Shown piece after piece: positions 1 to 11,839 of a stretch of 64,000 bases of DNA. The notes under the pieces were generated by a model. The model was not told the origin of the DNA. It saw only the letters and a list, made by a program, of their open reading frames with translations, and did not search any database. The position numbers were made by a program, and so were the translations under genes. The DNA is from Lumnitzera littorea (lineage: Eukaryota > Streptophyta > Magnoliopsida > Myrtales > Combretaceae): the NCBI GenBank assembly GCA_024138015.1, contig JAMXBB010000004.1, positions 110,897,238 through 110,961,237 on the forward strand, read 5' to 3'. Numbering within the stretch: position 1 is the first letter of the stretch; the number at the start of each line of letters is the position of its first letter.

Positions 1-65
1 TTGCCATGGTTGTAGTACTCGGAGTTATTTCCATACTGAAGCCTTGTTCCTGTATTGTTGCTTAG

Positions 66-3000
66 AATTTTGGCCCCGACAACATACATATTCTTTGCTT
101 CAGCAATTCCCGTAATTTCATTTGGGGAGCAGTTGGAAAGAAACACAGGTAGAAACGCCTATTCAGTTCCATCATATACAGCAATTTCATCTTTGAAAGT
201 AGTTTTCTAATGTTTCCTTTTTTTTTTTTTTTATTAAATGTTGCAGAAGGAACATTGACTGCTGTACAAACACTCTCATCGACCGCGCTTTCTGGCATCG
301 TCCATTCCATACTTGGAGGACAACCACTTCTTATACTAGGCGTTGCCGAACCAACCGTGTTGATGTACACGTTTATGTTTAATTTTGCTAAGGACCGAAA
401 GGATCTGGGCCAGAAGCTTTTCTTAGCCTGGACGGGATGGTATATTACACATGCCATTATGAAAATAACATATCGTGATGCGTTTCTTTATAGTGATGTT
501 AGCTTTTATTTCATTCTTTTAGGGTATGTGTGTGGACTGCTCTTTTGCTATTTTTACTGGCCATCCTGGGTGCATGCTCTATAATCAATAGATTTACGCG
601 GCTTGCTGGTGAATTATTTGGTCTGCTAATTGCTATGCTTTTTATGCAGCAGGCAATTCGAGTGAGTATTTATTTATTTACATTTTAACTATTTTCCCAT
701 AAATGTGCAAATTGTTACTCTGAATGTCTAATTAAGACTGTCTAATTTGTAACGTAAAAGCTTCATAATCTATGTCACCTACATATCCTTTGTAGTCTGT
801 ACTTTTACTACGCAGAGACTCTGATAGTATTACTATCATGAATTCCGCACCCTAGGGAGTTGTGGAGGAGTTTGGAATACCCAAAAGAGAAAATCCCAAG
901 CAGACAGCACTACTACCATCTTGGCGTTTTGGGAATGGAATGTTTGCATTGGTTTTGTCTTTTGGGCTTCTTCTAACAGCACTAAGGAGCCGCAAGGCTA
1001 GATCTTGGCGTTATGGGACAGGTAATTTTTGCAATCCGATAAGATGAAGTTCTACATTCATGGTTTCCTGATATATCTTTTCTATATACAGAGATCAAAT
1101 TAAGATCAACATTCCAAAATAAGATGAGAAACTAACTATATTATTTTACTTATGGTTTTTTTTTTTTTGGTTCATCAGTGATTATCACTATCATTTGATG
1201 ATTCTCTTTCTGACAAATCCAAGTGATCTTCATTTTCAGGGTGGCTGCGAGGATTTATTGCAGATTATGGAGTCCCACTCATGGTTCTTGTCTGGACAGC
1301 TGTATCATACATACCAGTCAACCATGTCCCAGAAGGCATCCCTAGGCGTCTCTACAGTCCCAATCCATGGTCTCCTGGGGCATACACGAATTGGACAGTT
1401 GTCAAGGTCCTTTATACTGTCTAATCACTAGATATGAAAGTTTTTTACTTTTGCTTGCAATTTGGGAAGAATGATCCATCTAAATGATATGATGATTTGA
1501 AATTCCAGACCTTTGCCAAAGCTAATGCTTAAGTAGTTGTCCAGGAAATGTTAAATGTGCCGCCATTATACATAGTCGGGGCCTTCATTCCAGCAACTAT
1601 GATAGCCGTGTTATACTACTTTGATCATAGCGTTGCATCTCAACTTGCACAACAAAAAGAATTCAATCTGAAGAAACCATCCTCCTATCATTATGACCTT
1701 CTTCTCCTGGGATTCTTGGTATGTTTTTGCTGCCTTTCATTGTGTGAAGTTGGTGATTCCTATAGGCTATAGGTCATATGCATTGCTTGACAATTACCTT
1801 TTTTTTGGTAAGTAAAATGGAGAATACCTCTTATACTTTATTTTGTTCATTTAATATGATCAGACAATACTATGTGGACTAATTGGAATTCCTCCTTCCA
1901 ATGGTGTCATTCCACAATCTCCTATGCACACTAAAAGTTTAGCTACCTTGAAACATCAGGTATCATCTTGACCTTGTTTCCTGTTTTTCAAGATATATCT
2001 TGCTCTCCTGATCTTAGCAGAACTTGCATTTCGAAAAGTTGGATTTCGAAAAGTTGGAAAAAGATGATCTGTAACAAACTTCCACACTCTTTTATAGATT
2101 TCTCACCATGATTGCAGAAATGCTTAGCCATTTTTTTTTTTAAGCACAGAACATAGCATCCTTAGTTTTTGTTTTGGATAGCGGTTCAGTTAAAATCACC
2201 AAATGGATGTTCCTATATTCAGGCAACCATGTAACCTAACAGTATAGGAACCATTTTATATTAATATCTAAGTTTCTTTCCTATCATGTGGTCGGTGTAG
2301 CTTTTGCGAAATAAGCTGGCATCAACGGCACGAAAGAGTATGAAGAAAAATTCAAGTCTAGTTCAGTTATACAGAAACATGCAGGAAGCCTACAATGAAA
2401 TGCAGACACCTCTAGCAAGTCAAATGCCAGCAGCATTGGTAATTATTGATTCATCTTCTACCGGCCTTTTGCCACTTTCTTTTTTGACATTGCATCATGT
2501 GCCAAATAGGGATTGAAAGAACTTAAAGAATCCACAATCCAACGAGCATCGAGTACAGGCTACATTGATGCTCCTGTTGATGAGACGATCTTTGATGTGG
2601 ATAAGGATGTCGATGATCTTCTGCCTGTTCAAGTTAAGGAGCAACGCCTCAGTAATCTGCTCCAGTCAATTATGGTTGTCGGTTGTGTTGCTGCGATGCC
2701 TTTGTTAAAAATGATCCCTACTTCTGTTCTTTGGGGCTACTTCGCATTTATGGCCATTGAAAGCTTGCCTGGCAATCAATTCTGGGAGAGAATATTGTTG
2801 CTTTTCACTGCTCCAAGTCGGAGATACAAGTATGCACATTTCTCTAAATAAATAGCTGTCTTTTGTGCTGTGATTCAGGATATAATGCCATCCTTATAAC
2901 ATCATCCTTCCATAAGATTCTTTTACCTTATGTTCAAAATGACGAGAAATCCATATTCATACCATCCATGTCTCCTTTCTTTCTTTCCAGCAACAACCCA

Positions 3001-4444
3001 AGCCCCATCACCCCACCCCACCCCTCCCAGCCCCCTCTCTTCCTTCAATCTTTGAATCCATCATTTTCTTCAGCTGCTTGTTTGATTTCTTATTTTATAT
3101 TCCCTTTTCTGGCATTGGACATGTTGCAAGTGGAATTTTTACATGCCTTTGCTATTTGCTAATAAACTATTGTGGACCCACCATGGTTCAAGTTTTTTCC
3201 TTGCAGCGTTTTTACATATCTTTATTTCAGCAATGCAGTTGCTGTTGTTATTGTTCTCTGTGTAATAGACAATTTCAGTAAGTTTACCCGTTTCATCCTC
3301 AAATTTCTTAGGATTCTGGAGAAATATCATGCAACATTCATCGAAACCGTCCCTTTCAAAGCAATTACAACGTTCACCTTGTTCCAGACAGCTTACTTGC
3401 TTGTATGTTTTGGCATTACGTGGATTCCTATTGCTGGAGTTCTGTTTCCACTGTTAATCATGCTTCTTGTACCAGTAAGACAATATCTTCTCGCCAAGTT
3501 CTTTAAAGGAGCCCATCTACAAGACTTGGATGCTGCAGAGTATGAGGAAACCTCAGCTATAGCCTACATGTCATTTGAAGTAAGATTCTTCAGTTCCATC
3601 CCATCTTGTCCTTTCCACAGGACAAAATAACAGGAGCAACTATATATTTCATGAATAACAGTTGGATGCTGGCTCATACGATAAGATCTAGCTCAGAATA
3701 TATAAGCACCAGAAAATATTAGAGTTAATATTATCAATGTTTATAGTCTGCTATTTCAAAGATTTTTATACTCTCTGCAAACGATTTACATTTGTAAAGA
3801 AATCATGGGAATTGAACTATTTTTGCATAGATTATGTTCACAAATGGGCACCATGCATTCCAGTTCACATGTTATTAAAAGTTAAAAAGATCCTTTACAT
3901 GTTTTCTTGCCTTTGTTTTTCTCATTTGATCAACAATTTGCAAATTGCATCTCTTTGTCAAGTTTAATAAGTGAATCTTTTATTTTAGCCAATTCTTTTG
4001 TTCATGTTCTTATTTGTGTTTATAATAATAGAGCACATTTGGAAATGAACATATAACAGGTTGGACATAGGAACCAACCATAGGATCTCCTCTTATTTTC
4101 TTACTCACACTAAAAGTTCGATGCTGTGGTAGGATCAGGATTTCCCAGGTAGAACAACCAACATTGACGGTGGGGAAATTCTTGATGAAGTGATCACAAG
4201 AAGCCGTGGTGAGATACGCTGCACTCAGAGTCCAAAATTAACTAGTTCAAGTCCCTCCTTATGCGGGGATATAAAGCCTGCTTACAGCCCTCAGGTGTCA
4301 GAAAAGGCATTTAGTCCTCTTTTCAGTGAATCACAGATGGAAATCAGCCCTAGATCAAGCGGAAACTATGGCAAAGCAAAGCAACTTCACAGTCCTGGGC
4401 CGTCTACTCTTGGAAACGACAGTTATGGTTCACCTTCGACCTGA
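66..4444 (+). CDS. BOR1: BOR1-type boron (borate) efflux transporter, lacks only exon 1
   Basis: Coding exons join 66-148, 247-439, 523-661, 856-1021, 1240-1406, 1545-1718, 1864-1959, 2301-2438, 2510-2829, 3312-3579 and 4139-4444; all introns are GT-AG and phases stay in register. The product is a membrane borate exporter of the SLC4-like BOR family, which in plants loads boron into the xylem. Family blocks appear in order: FFASAIPVISFGEQLER, GGQPLLILGVAEPT, INRFTRLAGELFGLLIAML, SRKARSWRYGTG, FDHSVASQLAQQKEFNL, PPSNGVIPQSPMHTKSLA, PTSVLWGYFAFMAIESLPGN and HLQDLDAAEYEE. The wording of the loop (QLYRNMQEAYNEMQTPL, then GLKELKEST) fits the BOR1 clade better than BOR4. With an exon 1 of about 104 nt, as in the broken copy at 26.5 kb, the protein would be about 717 residues; Arabidopsis BOR1 has 704. 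No in-frame stop or frameshift is seen. Exon 1 and the promoter lie left of the window. Gene identity is firm; the BOR1 label means clade, not proven orthology. Confidence 0.95.
2830..3311 (+). other. Intron of the BOR gene with pyrimidine-rich tract
   Basis: This 482-bp intron lies between the exon ending in the SRRYK codons and the exon starting with ILEKYHATF. It contains a C/T-rich stretch near 2985-3060. Open frames crossing it are chance extensions and not separate genes. Confidence 0.85.
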
Positions 4445-5353
4445 ACCAATGTAATATAAGTTTGGTGAGTATGTGATGGTGCTTGAGAGGTCATTTGCTG
4501 TTTTTAATGTAACTTGAGTTCTATAAGTTTGGTTATGTCCCACTTCTAATTATATTACATTGTTTTTGGAATATTATATTTTCGTATGTATCCTTGACAG
4601 AAAGGGCAGAGCTAAGGAGTCATAATTGTTTTGTTGTTCGGTATAGTACCTTTTGCATGTGATTGTTGTTTCTCCCTTTTACATTTCTAACTGTCTGGCT
4701 GGGAGGAAAACACAATAAGACCTTCTGTTAAGCAAAATGTTAATGGGTGCTCTGGGATACATGTTAAGGACCAAAGAAAGGAGCTTTTTCATCTTTCTAC
4801 GTCCTTGCTCTTTTCTCATGTAAAGGTGAAAATTTTCTTTCTGATGCTTCTTGACCAGTTAGTGCTTGGGGGCATCTGTTGCTTGGACCCTTTTATCCAT
4901 ATATCTTCGAAACCAATCAAAGTGTCTAGTAAGTAGTGCAACAATGAGATGATATACTTGAGGTCATGAGTTTATATCTTACTTGAAGTTATTTGTTGGG
5001 GCCATCTGGTGATTGTTTCTCGATAAGTGTTCCAACAACAATAGCCACACTTCTAGTTCTCAGATTTTGAAGAATGGAGTCTGCTATTTTAATAGCCTCA
5101 ATTTTGGATGGAGCTAGTGTATTGTCTCATTAGGATCTCCACCAATCACAGTATGATATTGGAGAACGCAAATGACACGAACTTGTGCTGGTTTATTCTT
5201 TTGCCAAGTATACTATTGAGAGTGATGGTGACACTACAGAAAATAGAGTAGTTAAATAAACAGCAGATATACGTAAAATTGATTCGACCTCAAAGTTACA
5301 TTATTGCTTAAAGAATCTCAGACTTATTTAGAGATATTAGCATGTAAAACTCA
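4445..5353 (+). other. BOR 3' UTR and downstream spacer
   Basis: Follows the BOR stop codon. The first few hundred bases are T-rich and plausibly hold the 3' UTR and poly(A) site; no single polyadenylation signal can be singled out. No coding pattern or repeat was recognised in the remainder. Confidence 0.5.
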
Positions 5354-5440
5354 TTGAAAATACAATTTACTTTATTGTCTAGCTCCGAGCTACTTTATTC
5401 CCATGATCAAGTTCTTGTCACCAATATATCAGTGAACAGC

Positions 5441-5896
5441 ATGGGTTCAGGAGTGCAATCCATTCAATATATAGTGGAAAGACAGTCAGCCATAGAAAGA
5501 GAAGGAAACTATAGCTTATCTTTATATTTAGTTTGGTACTTTTTAATGACTCGGATTCATCTATTATATCTGCCAAGGGAACATAAGATAGTGGGATCCC
5601 CGGTCCAGTTCCAATACAAGGACATGGCCCTGCTTTTTAAAAATAGAAGGTACCAATTTGGCGAAGTTAGTGCAAATCATTTGCACGCTTTTGTACAAAT
5701 GATAGGATTAGAATTGGAGACCACCCAGGAAACCATAGTACAATACGGGACCTCAATACGATTCTCCATTAATGTCCTTTCAGCTGTCAGTCATTTTCCC
5801 CTTACCATCTTGCAACAGGCACTTTGGCTTAAGAAAGTTTCTACTTACATCCAGATCATCAAACCACATGGTAGCCTAAATGGGATTTTCTTGTAA
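5441..5896 (+). CDS. Unrecognised 151-codon open frame, possibly antisense of an old exon
   Basis: The frame is open from 5354, but the first ATG is at 5441, giving 151 residues (starting MGSGVQSIQ, ending SLNGIFL). No domain was recognised. It has one hydrophobic stretch near its N-terminal third and no evident signal peptide. The stretch is less AT-rich than its surroundings, and the opposite strand also holds open frames (for example 5845-6081). It could therefore be a decayed minus-strand gene or gene fragment instead of a plus-strand gene. It is intronless and isolated, with no clear promoter. Treat it as a candidate only. Confidence 0.15.
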   Translation: MGSGVQSIQYIVERQSAIEREGNYSLSLYLVWYFLMTRIHLLYLPREHKIVGSPVQFQYKDMALLFKNRRYQFGEVSANHLHAFVQMIGLELETTQETIVQYGTSIRFSINVLSAVSHFPLTILQQALWLKKVSTYIQIIKPHGSLNGIFL

Positions 5897-8385
5897 ATAA
5901 TTGAATATTCAAATGCTTGCAGTTTAGTTGCAAGGGAATGCATCAGGCTGAATGTTTTTTGCCGCTGGTTTTGGTGTGAGTAATCCTGCCGCCCCATAAG
6001 GTAAAACATATTATCATATTGCGTCCATCCCATCATCATCCATAGATATGAACTAAATTGTTCTGTCCCTAAGTGGTCCATATCCCCATCAATTATATGT
6101 TATTATGTATGAAAGTTGTTTGATGTTTATCTACTGTTTTTTTTTTCTTTCCCCCCACATACAAGATTTGGTAGGAATATACAAAACAATATCGTTCAGG
6201 GGCAAAGAAACTTTTTCTCTATGAAAAGTTTCTATCCTTAACTCTGTCCACTTATAGATTACATCTTGTATCCATATATATCGAAATAGCAAGATCTAGT
6301 TACAGATGCATCCCTTGATAAAAGAAGAAATATCCGTAACAACTTTTTCCTTGAGGATCTCTCGAAGAAGTAATTTTTACATGCACACACATGGATTAAG
6401 TTTTTTTTTTCTCCCTCAAATTGTGCTCTCTAATCACATATTATCATTTATGAGGAAGAAAGCAAAAGGGGGATTTTTTTTTCTTCTTCTCATAATAGCA
6501 TGTGATTAGTGAAGACAGGAATGAGAACATTGCTCGCAAATTTATATAAACCACCCTGTGCACTTAGACCTATGAGAATTGCCACCATCTTATATAGTTT
6601 AGGCTAAGAATGAGTGGGTATAAAATAGATAGGATATGAGATCTTCCTTATACCTATAGACTTTATTACTTGTACCTTATCTTGTAATACCTTAAAACCA
6701 TCTCGTACCATATACTCTATAGGTTGTGCAGGGTACAGGATATCTTGTGACATATAAAAGTTTCTTCTCTTTAATTTTTCTTATAAATTTCAATATGGGC
6801 AATTTTCAAAAGTTAAAACAAACCTGACCTCTTTTTTTTTTTTTTTTAAGAAATTGTTCAATTTAGTCAATTTTTCAAATGATACAAATAAATAGAGTCC
6901 ATCGAGGTTTATTTATGACCTTTTTTTTTTTCCTTAAATGGTACTTTAATCATTATTATTATAGATGAATTTTACAAAAGAATTATAATTTTTTTTAAAT
7001 AAAACATTCATTTTGTAATATCCATGTTATAGAGATATTTAAAGAAATAAGTGTACTATTTAAAAAAATAAAAATAGTAAACATCATACTTAACGCAAGA
7101 TTTACAATATTTGTTAAGATTTGAATAAAAAATTAACAAGATTATATAATTCAATAATTATGAATGTGATGATAATATATTATCAAATAATTAACCATGG
7201 GAAAATGAAGAAATAATATGGAAAACGGAACAAAACATAAAACTAAACTAAAATATATTTCTTTCTTGAAGTAGATGCATTAGTAAAATAATTTTCTTAT
7301 ACTTTAAAGAAAATCAAATTTTGCTCTACTAACAATACCAAATCTTTTTCCAAACATAAAAGAAAAAAAACTATTCCACTAAAGAAAACAAATAATGGAT
7401 GTACTCGTAGCTTGTAGGTGGTGCTAGAAGTAAAAACTAAAAACTCAAATTCCTTTTTTTCAACTTTGTTAGATGATGAAGTTAGCAAAGGAGGAAAGAG
7501 TAAAAAGAAAAAGACAATTGAGTAAGGACTAAATATAAAAGAGGGAAGCATAGAGACTAATAAATGTTTAGTTTAACATTTATGATAGGTTGGAATTTAC
7601 TTTATTTTAATGAGTTAATATTCTTTATTTATTAATTTTATTTAAACTACTATTACAGGGTGGGGATCTTAGAACCCGTACCCTGTATGCTTCGAAGTAC
7701 GGGTTATAAGGTGGGCATAAGTTACCTAACTTCTTACTTGTACTTTATCTCATAAGAACAGGCTTCGAAAAATTACTACTTAAAACCTACTTAGTCAAGT
7801 TGGTTTACCCTTAGTTTCTACATATTTAAAAGCTTAAAATACATGGTTAATAAACCTCCCAATTGATTTATGCAAAAATTTTCTATCATGGAGGTCATTT
7901 TCAAAAGGTGGTTTAGCCTTGATAATTTTCGGCTCCAACAGTTAGCTTATGCTTCGATTTGTACACCATCTACTACCCTTATTTATCAACTTCTTGAGCT
8001 CTTTTGTTAAAGAAATTTAATGTACTTCTATCTACTCATCAAATGATAATAATTTTTCAGTCAAAGACCTTATCATATTATTTGTTTTGTAAGTTTGATT
8101 GAGTATATAAACTATATTTTATACCTATATCATCTATATATATCTATAATATTAAAGTAAAAGGCAACACTTTGTGTGATATCTCACAAGTTAAATATTA
8201 GAGTAAAGCCTCGTTCTTGTATGACTAGGGTCGATGATTGTTTAGTGTATTCGAGAAAGTAACTCAATTAGGCTGTAAACTTACGAGGTATATGATAACC
8301 TTAATCGAGGAATTCCCATAAGCTTGGAAGTAAAAAATGTAATACAATATTAAGAATATAATCAAAATAGTAAGGATTTACTTTA
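5897..8385. other. AT-rich intergenic spacer
   Basis: No gene is seen. Long T and A runs dominate. GC-richer patches near 6600-6740 and 7655-7745 contain short complementary words around GTACGGG and may be edges of an old inverted-repeat element, but no convincing termini or target duplication were found. Confidence 0.5.
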
Positions 8386-8896
8386 TGTAAGTCCCTAAAG
8401 TCGTATTTAAAACAGCCGTACTTAAATTTAGGTCGTATTAAAAAAGTTAGTTAAAATGACTCGGTAAAATTAGATTTTAAAAATAATATCCTAAAAACCT
8501 AATTTTAGTCTTAGAAGTATAACAAATTAATATATTATAAAACTCATCGAAACTTCTAAAATTGAGTCCAAAATGCAATGAAGACTTAAAGATATATTAT
8601 TTGAGCTATAAAAAGAAATAATATAATATAATATACTATATGAATATATATATATATGTATTTATATGAATATATTCGGTATATATAATAAATATACCCA
8701 TAAATTAACTTGAAATTATATAATTATACATAATAAGAGATAAATTCACAAAATTAAATAGAAAATATGTCTTAAGAATAAAAGACATGCTTAAAACATG
8801 ATTATATGTATATAATTACTCATATGTGTATTATATATATGTATATATATAAGATATATACCCGTATATTAATTAAATTATCAAATATTAATATAT

Positions 8897-11839
8897 TGTT
8901 ATGTCCCAAAGTCGCAGAGTCGCAATAGTTCTACCGTGTAAACCATTCTATGATAGTAATTAGCCTCACAATGCATCCTAAAGACATGATCTACACAAGT
9001 GTCGACGACTCCTTGCTTTGAAATAAACAGTCTGCTTAAAAGTAAACAGTCTGCTTAAAAGTTTAACTACAATTATGATAAATATTACGAATTTTGAATA
9101 AACATATATAATTATATGTAAAGTACACAGAACTTCCCAGGAAATTTTACATAAACACGACAGTTCACTAAATTACATAATAACTATCAGTCTTTCATTC
9201 TTAACTATAAAGGACACTCTAGCTGCACATCACTACTAAGTAAAATGATCCTCACACCCCTGGTTTCAAAAGGACTAACCTCTGGGTAATTGTAAGGCGG
9301 CATAATACTTGAAGTACTTAGAAATCAGGACTTGCAAAAGGATCTATAAGGGTATGAGTAACTACAGCTCAGTAAATTGAATTGTAGACTCACGAATGTA
9401 TACAAGCATAAATAAGATTATTAAGCAATTATTTTCATGCAATGCAACAATCAAGTGTCATCGTACAACATAGTCCGGTCCGTTGTGAAATTAAAGAAAT
9501 TTCACCCTCTCTAATCTGAGTTGAGGAGTTTCCATGTTATGCAGCAGCTCACAACCAAACTCAGGTTTGTGCAATGGAGACCTCGCTCCTCCTTCGACTA
9601 CCTTCGAATAATTGACTTCACCCTCGCCACAACCTCCTCTCCTGTTACTTAGTTCGATTGATGATAAAGAAGAGACTATTATGCAATCCTGCGCTATCCC
9701 TTTCGAAGGGGTCGATATTTGGTTGGAGAATCCTAATGACTCCTTAATGGGTTGCAATGCATGAAATCTTAGGTCATTAAAGTCGAATAAGATTAAATTT
9801 CATTTATGGTTTTCAAACAATTCACAACAATCTAATCATAACACAAAGTCAATCATACCACAATTTCAGCATAAATTCAAATACATCAAATACATGCGTA
9901 ACTACTTACAATCACAACCATATATAATCCTAAGTCTCCGAGTACCATAAAAGTAGTACTTAATTGCAATAAGTAATAACCCAACTTACTTGAAATTTCT
10001 TACTCGCCCGATCACTTAGTCGCAAGCCGATTTGTCTCTTGGTGTCGTATAATACAAATAGGACTTTTTAGTACTTATACTTTAAGGATTCATATTCTAA
10101 ATTATAATTCAACTCATTTTTTCATGTATACCTATTATGTACTAATAATTCTTTCTATTCTATTTCGGGGTTCGGATTCTAAATTAGATTCTAGTTTTGA
10201 TTCCGAAGTCTTAACTATGCTCGAATCTTAATGTGAAATAAATCACATTAAGCTCGAGTATTCTAATATCCTATTTGGTCTTAATTTAGTATTCTAAACT
10301 ATTCGATATACGCTAATCCTAATTGGGATATTGGATTTATTCCCGATGTAAGGAAATCTTACATTTTTTATACAATTAAATTTTTGTTTCAGATTTAGTA
10401 TATTCTGATTTTTATTATAATATTATCTAAATAACCCTAATTTTTTAGATTTATTAAATTTTCAATTCCACATATTTCTAATTTCCTACAATTACTACCT
10501 AATTTCCTAAATTAATTATACTTAATACTCCAAAGGCTAAGATTAGGTTTCCACATCACAGATTAACATCCCTAAACATCTAATTACTATATAAATTAGT
10601 AATTAGTATCTTAATCACCTAATTAACCCAAAATTACCCAATTTTTCCATCATTTTAGGGCTAAAAATTAACTTAAAAATTTCAAAAATTAATTTTTAAA
10701 AAATGGCTTCATAGCAGTGTTCTATATTACATAAGCATTCTACAGAAAAAAATTAAGCTCCAAGCTCCAAACTACACTCTTAAACCTATTTATTTCTAGT
10801 TTTAATCATGTTCGATTTTACTCAATTTGTTAAGAACCCTATATTTTCAGACATGATTAAACTAAATCATTATTTTTCCCTAAATCTACATATAATAAAA
10901 CCTCAGAATAACAAATTTCATAATTTTCTAGGCAAAATAACTAATTTTACAAAATTATACAAAATCGAGGCAAATAAGGGACTTACCCAGTTCGATACTT
11001 TTTGGTCGTCTAACTTCGGTCCAAGTGTGTTGGCTGGCCTAGATGGTGGGTCTAGAGTGGGGTGGTGGTGGTGGCTCGGTCCCAGGTGGTAGTAAGGTGT
11101 GGGTTTGGCTCACTAGTTCTAACTGCACAGTTTCCTTTTCTTTTCTTTTTTTTTTTTCTAGTTTTTCTCTTTAATTTTTGAAGCTTTCTATTTTTTTCTG
11201 ATTCCTAACTGTCTAAAGGAGTTCTGTGAATTTTTCCCCTATTTATAGAGCTTGGTGGAGATTAATATGCATTAAATTAGATAAAATATTGTCCAAATCC
11301 CTTAATTTTTGGCTTTTATGTTGCTTGATTCTAATTGGCTAATTTTTATTCTTCAAATCCTGACTTGCCACGACTAGATTTTCATCATTCCCTATGCCTT
11401 TAATTTTTTTCTGATTTTTCCACGATAAATTAATAATTTTCTTTAATTATTTACTAAGTTTTTGGCCAATTTAAGTAATTTCGCGTATATTTATCTATAC
11501 GTAAATACATGTGGGGTATATGTGAACATTCCTAATTATTATTTAAGTCATTCTATAATTTTTAGTATACATATAATCTATCTCTAGTGATTTATTAGTT
11601 ATTAGATTACACTTTTCGCCTTTTCGGTAATTAACGATTATTATACTTAAAATTTGAAAATTTTATAGTCTCCTATTTTATTACTTATTTTTTTAAATTC
11701 AAGTTTACGGGTTCGTTTTTATTAATTTTTTTATCAATAGTTTATAATTTAGGTTTGATCGAATCTTTTAACCGATTATCCTGAACCTTGTATTCTAAGT
11801 TCAATCCTATGTTCACTTAGCTTAACTTTAAGGCTTACA
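8897..11839 (-). mobile_element. Solo LTR-X copy 2, inserted in reverse inside copy 1
   Basis: On the plus strand it runs from TGTTATGTCCC to AAGGCTTACA, flanked on both sides by TATAT (8892-8896 and 11840-11844). Its reverse complement follows the same order as copies 1 and 3. For instance, the reverse complement of 9500-9770 matches 13,920-14,170, and 11,838-11,700 read backwards matches the start of copy 3. Length is 2,943 bp. The perfect target duplication and lack of internal sequence make it a solo LTR that landed in copy 1. Confidence 0.8.
9024..9061. repeat. 19-bp tandem duplication
   Basis: Two head-to-tail copies of a unit containing AAACAGTCTGCTTAAAAG lie inside the nested solo LTR. 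Confidence 0.85.

Noticed and set aside
62..457. 131-codon minus-strand frame at the window start
   Set aside because: It lies antisense to BOR exons 2 and 3. The conserved protein is on the plus strand, so this is a shadow.
2863..3281. Plus-strand frames of 99 and 67 codons
   Set aside because: They lie in a BOR intron rich in pyrimidines, and the flanking exons splice in phase without them.
6600..7760. Possible inverted-repeat element with GTACGGG-rich ends
   Set aside because: Complementary words exist, but no consistent termini or target duplication could be aligned by eye.
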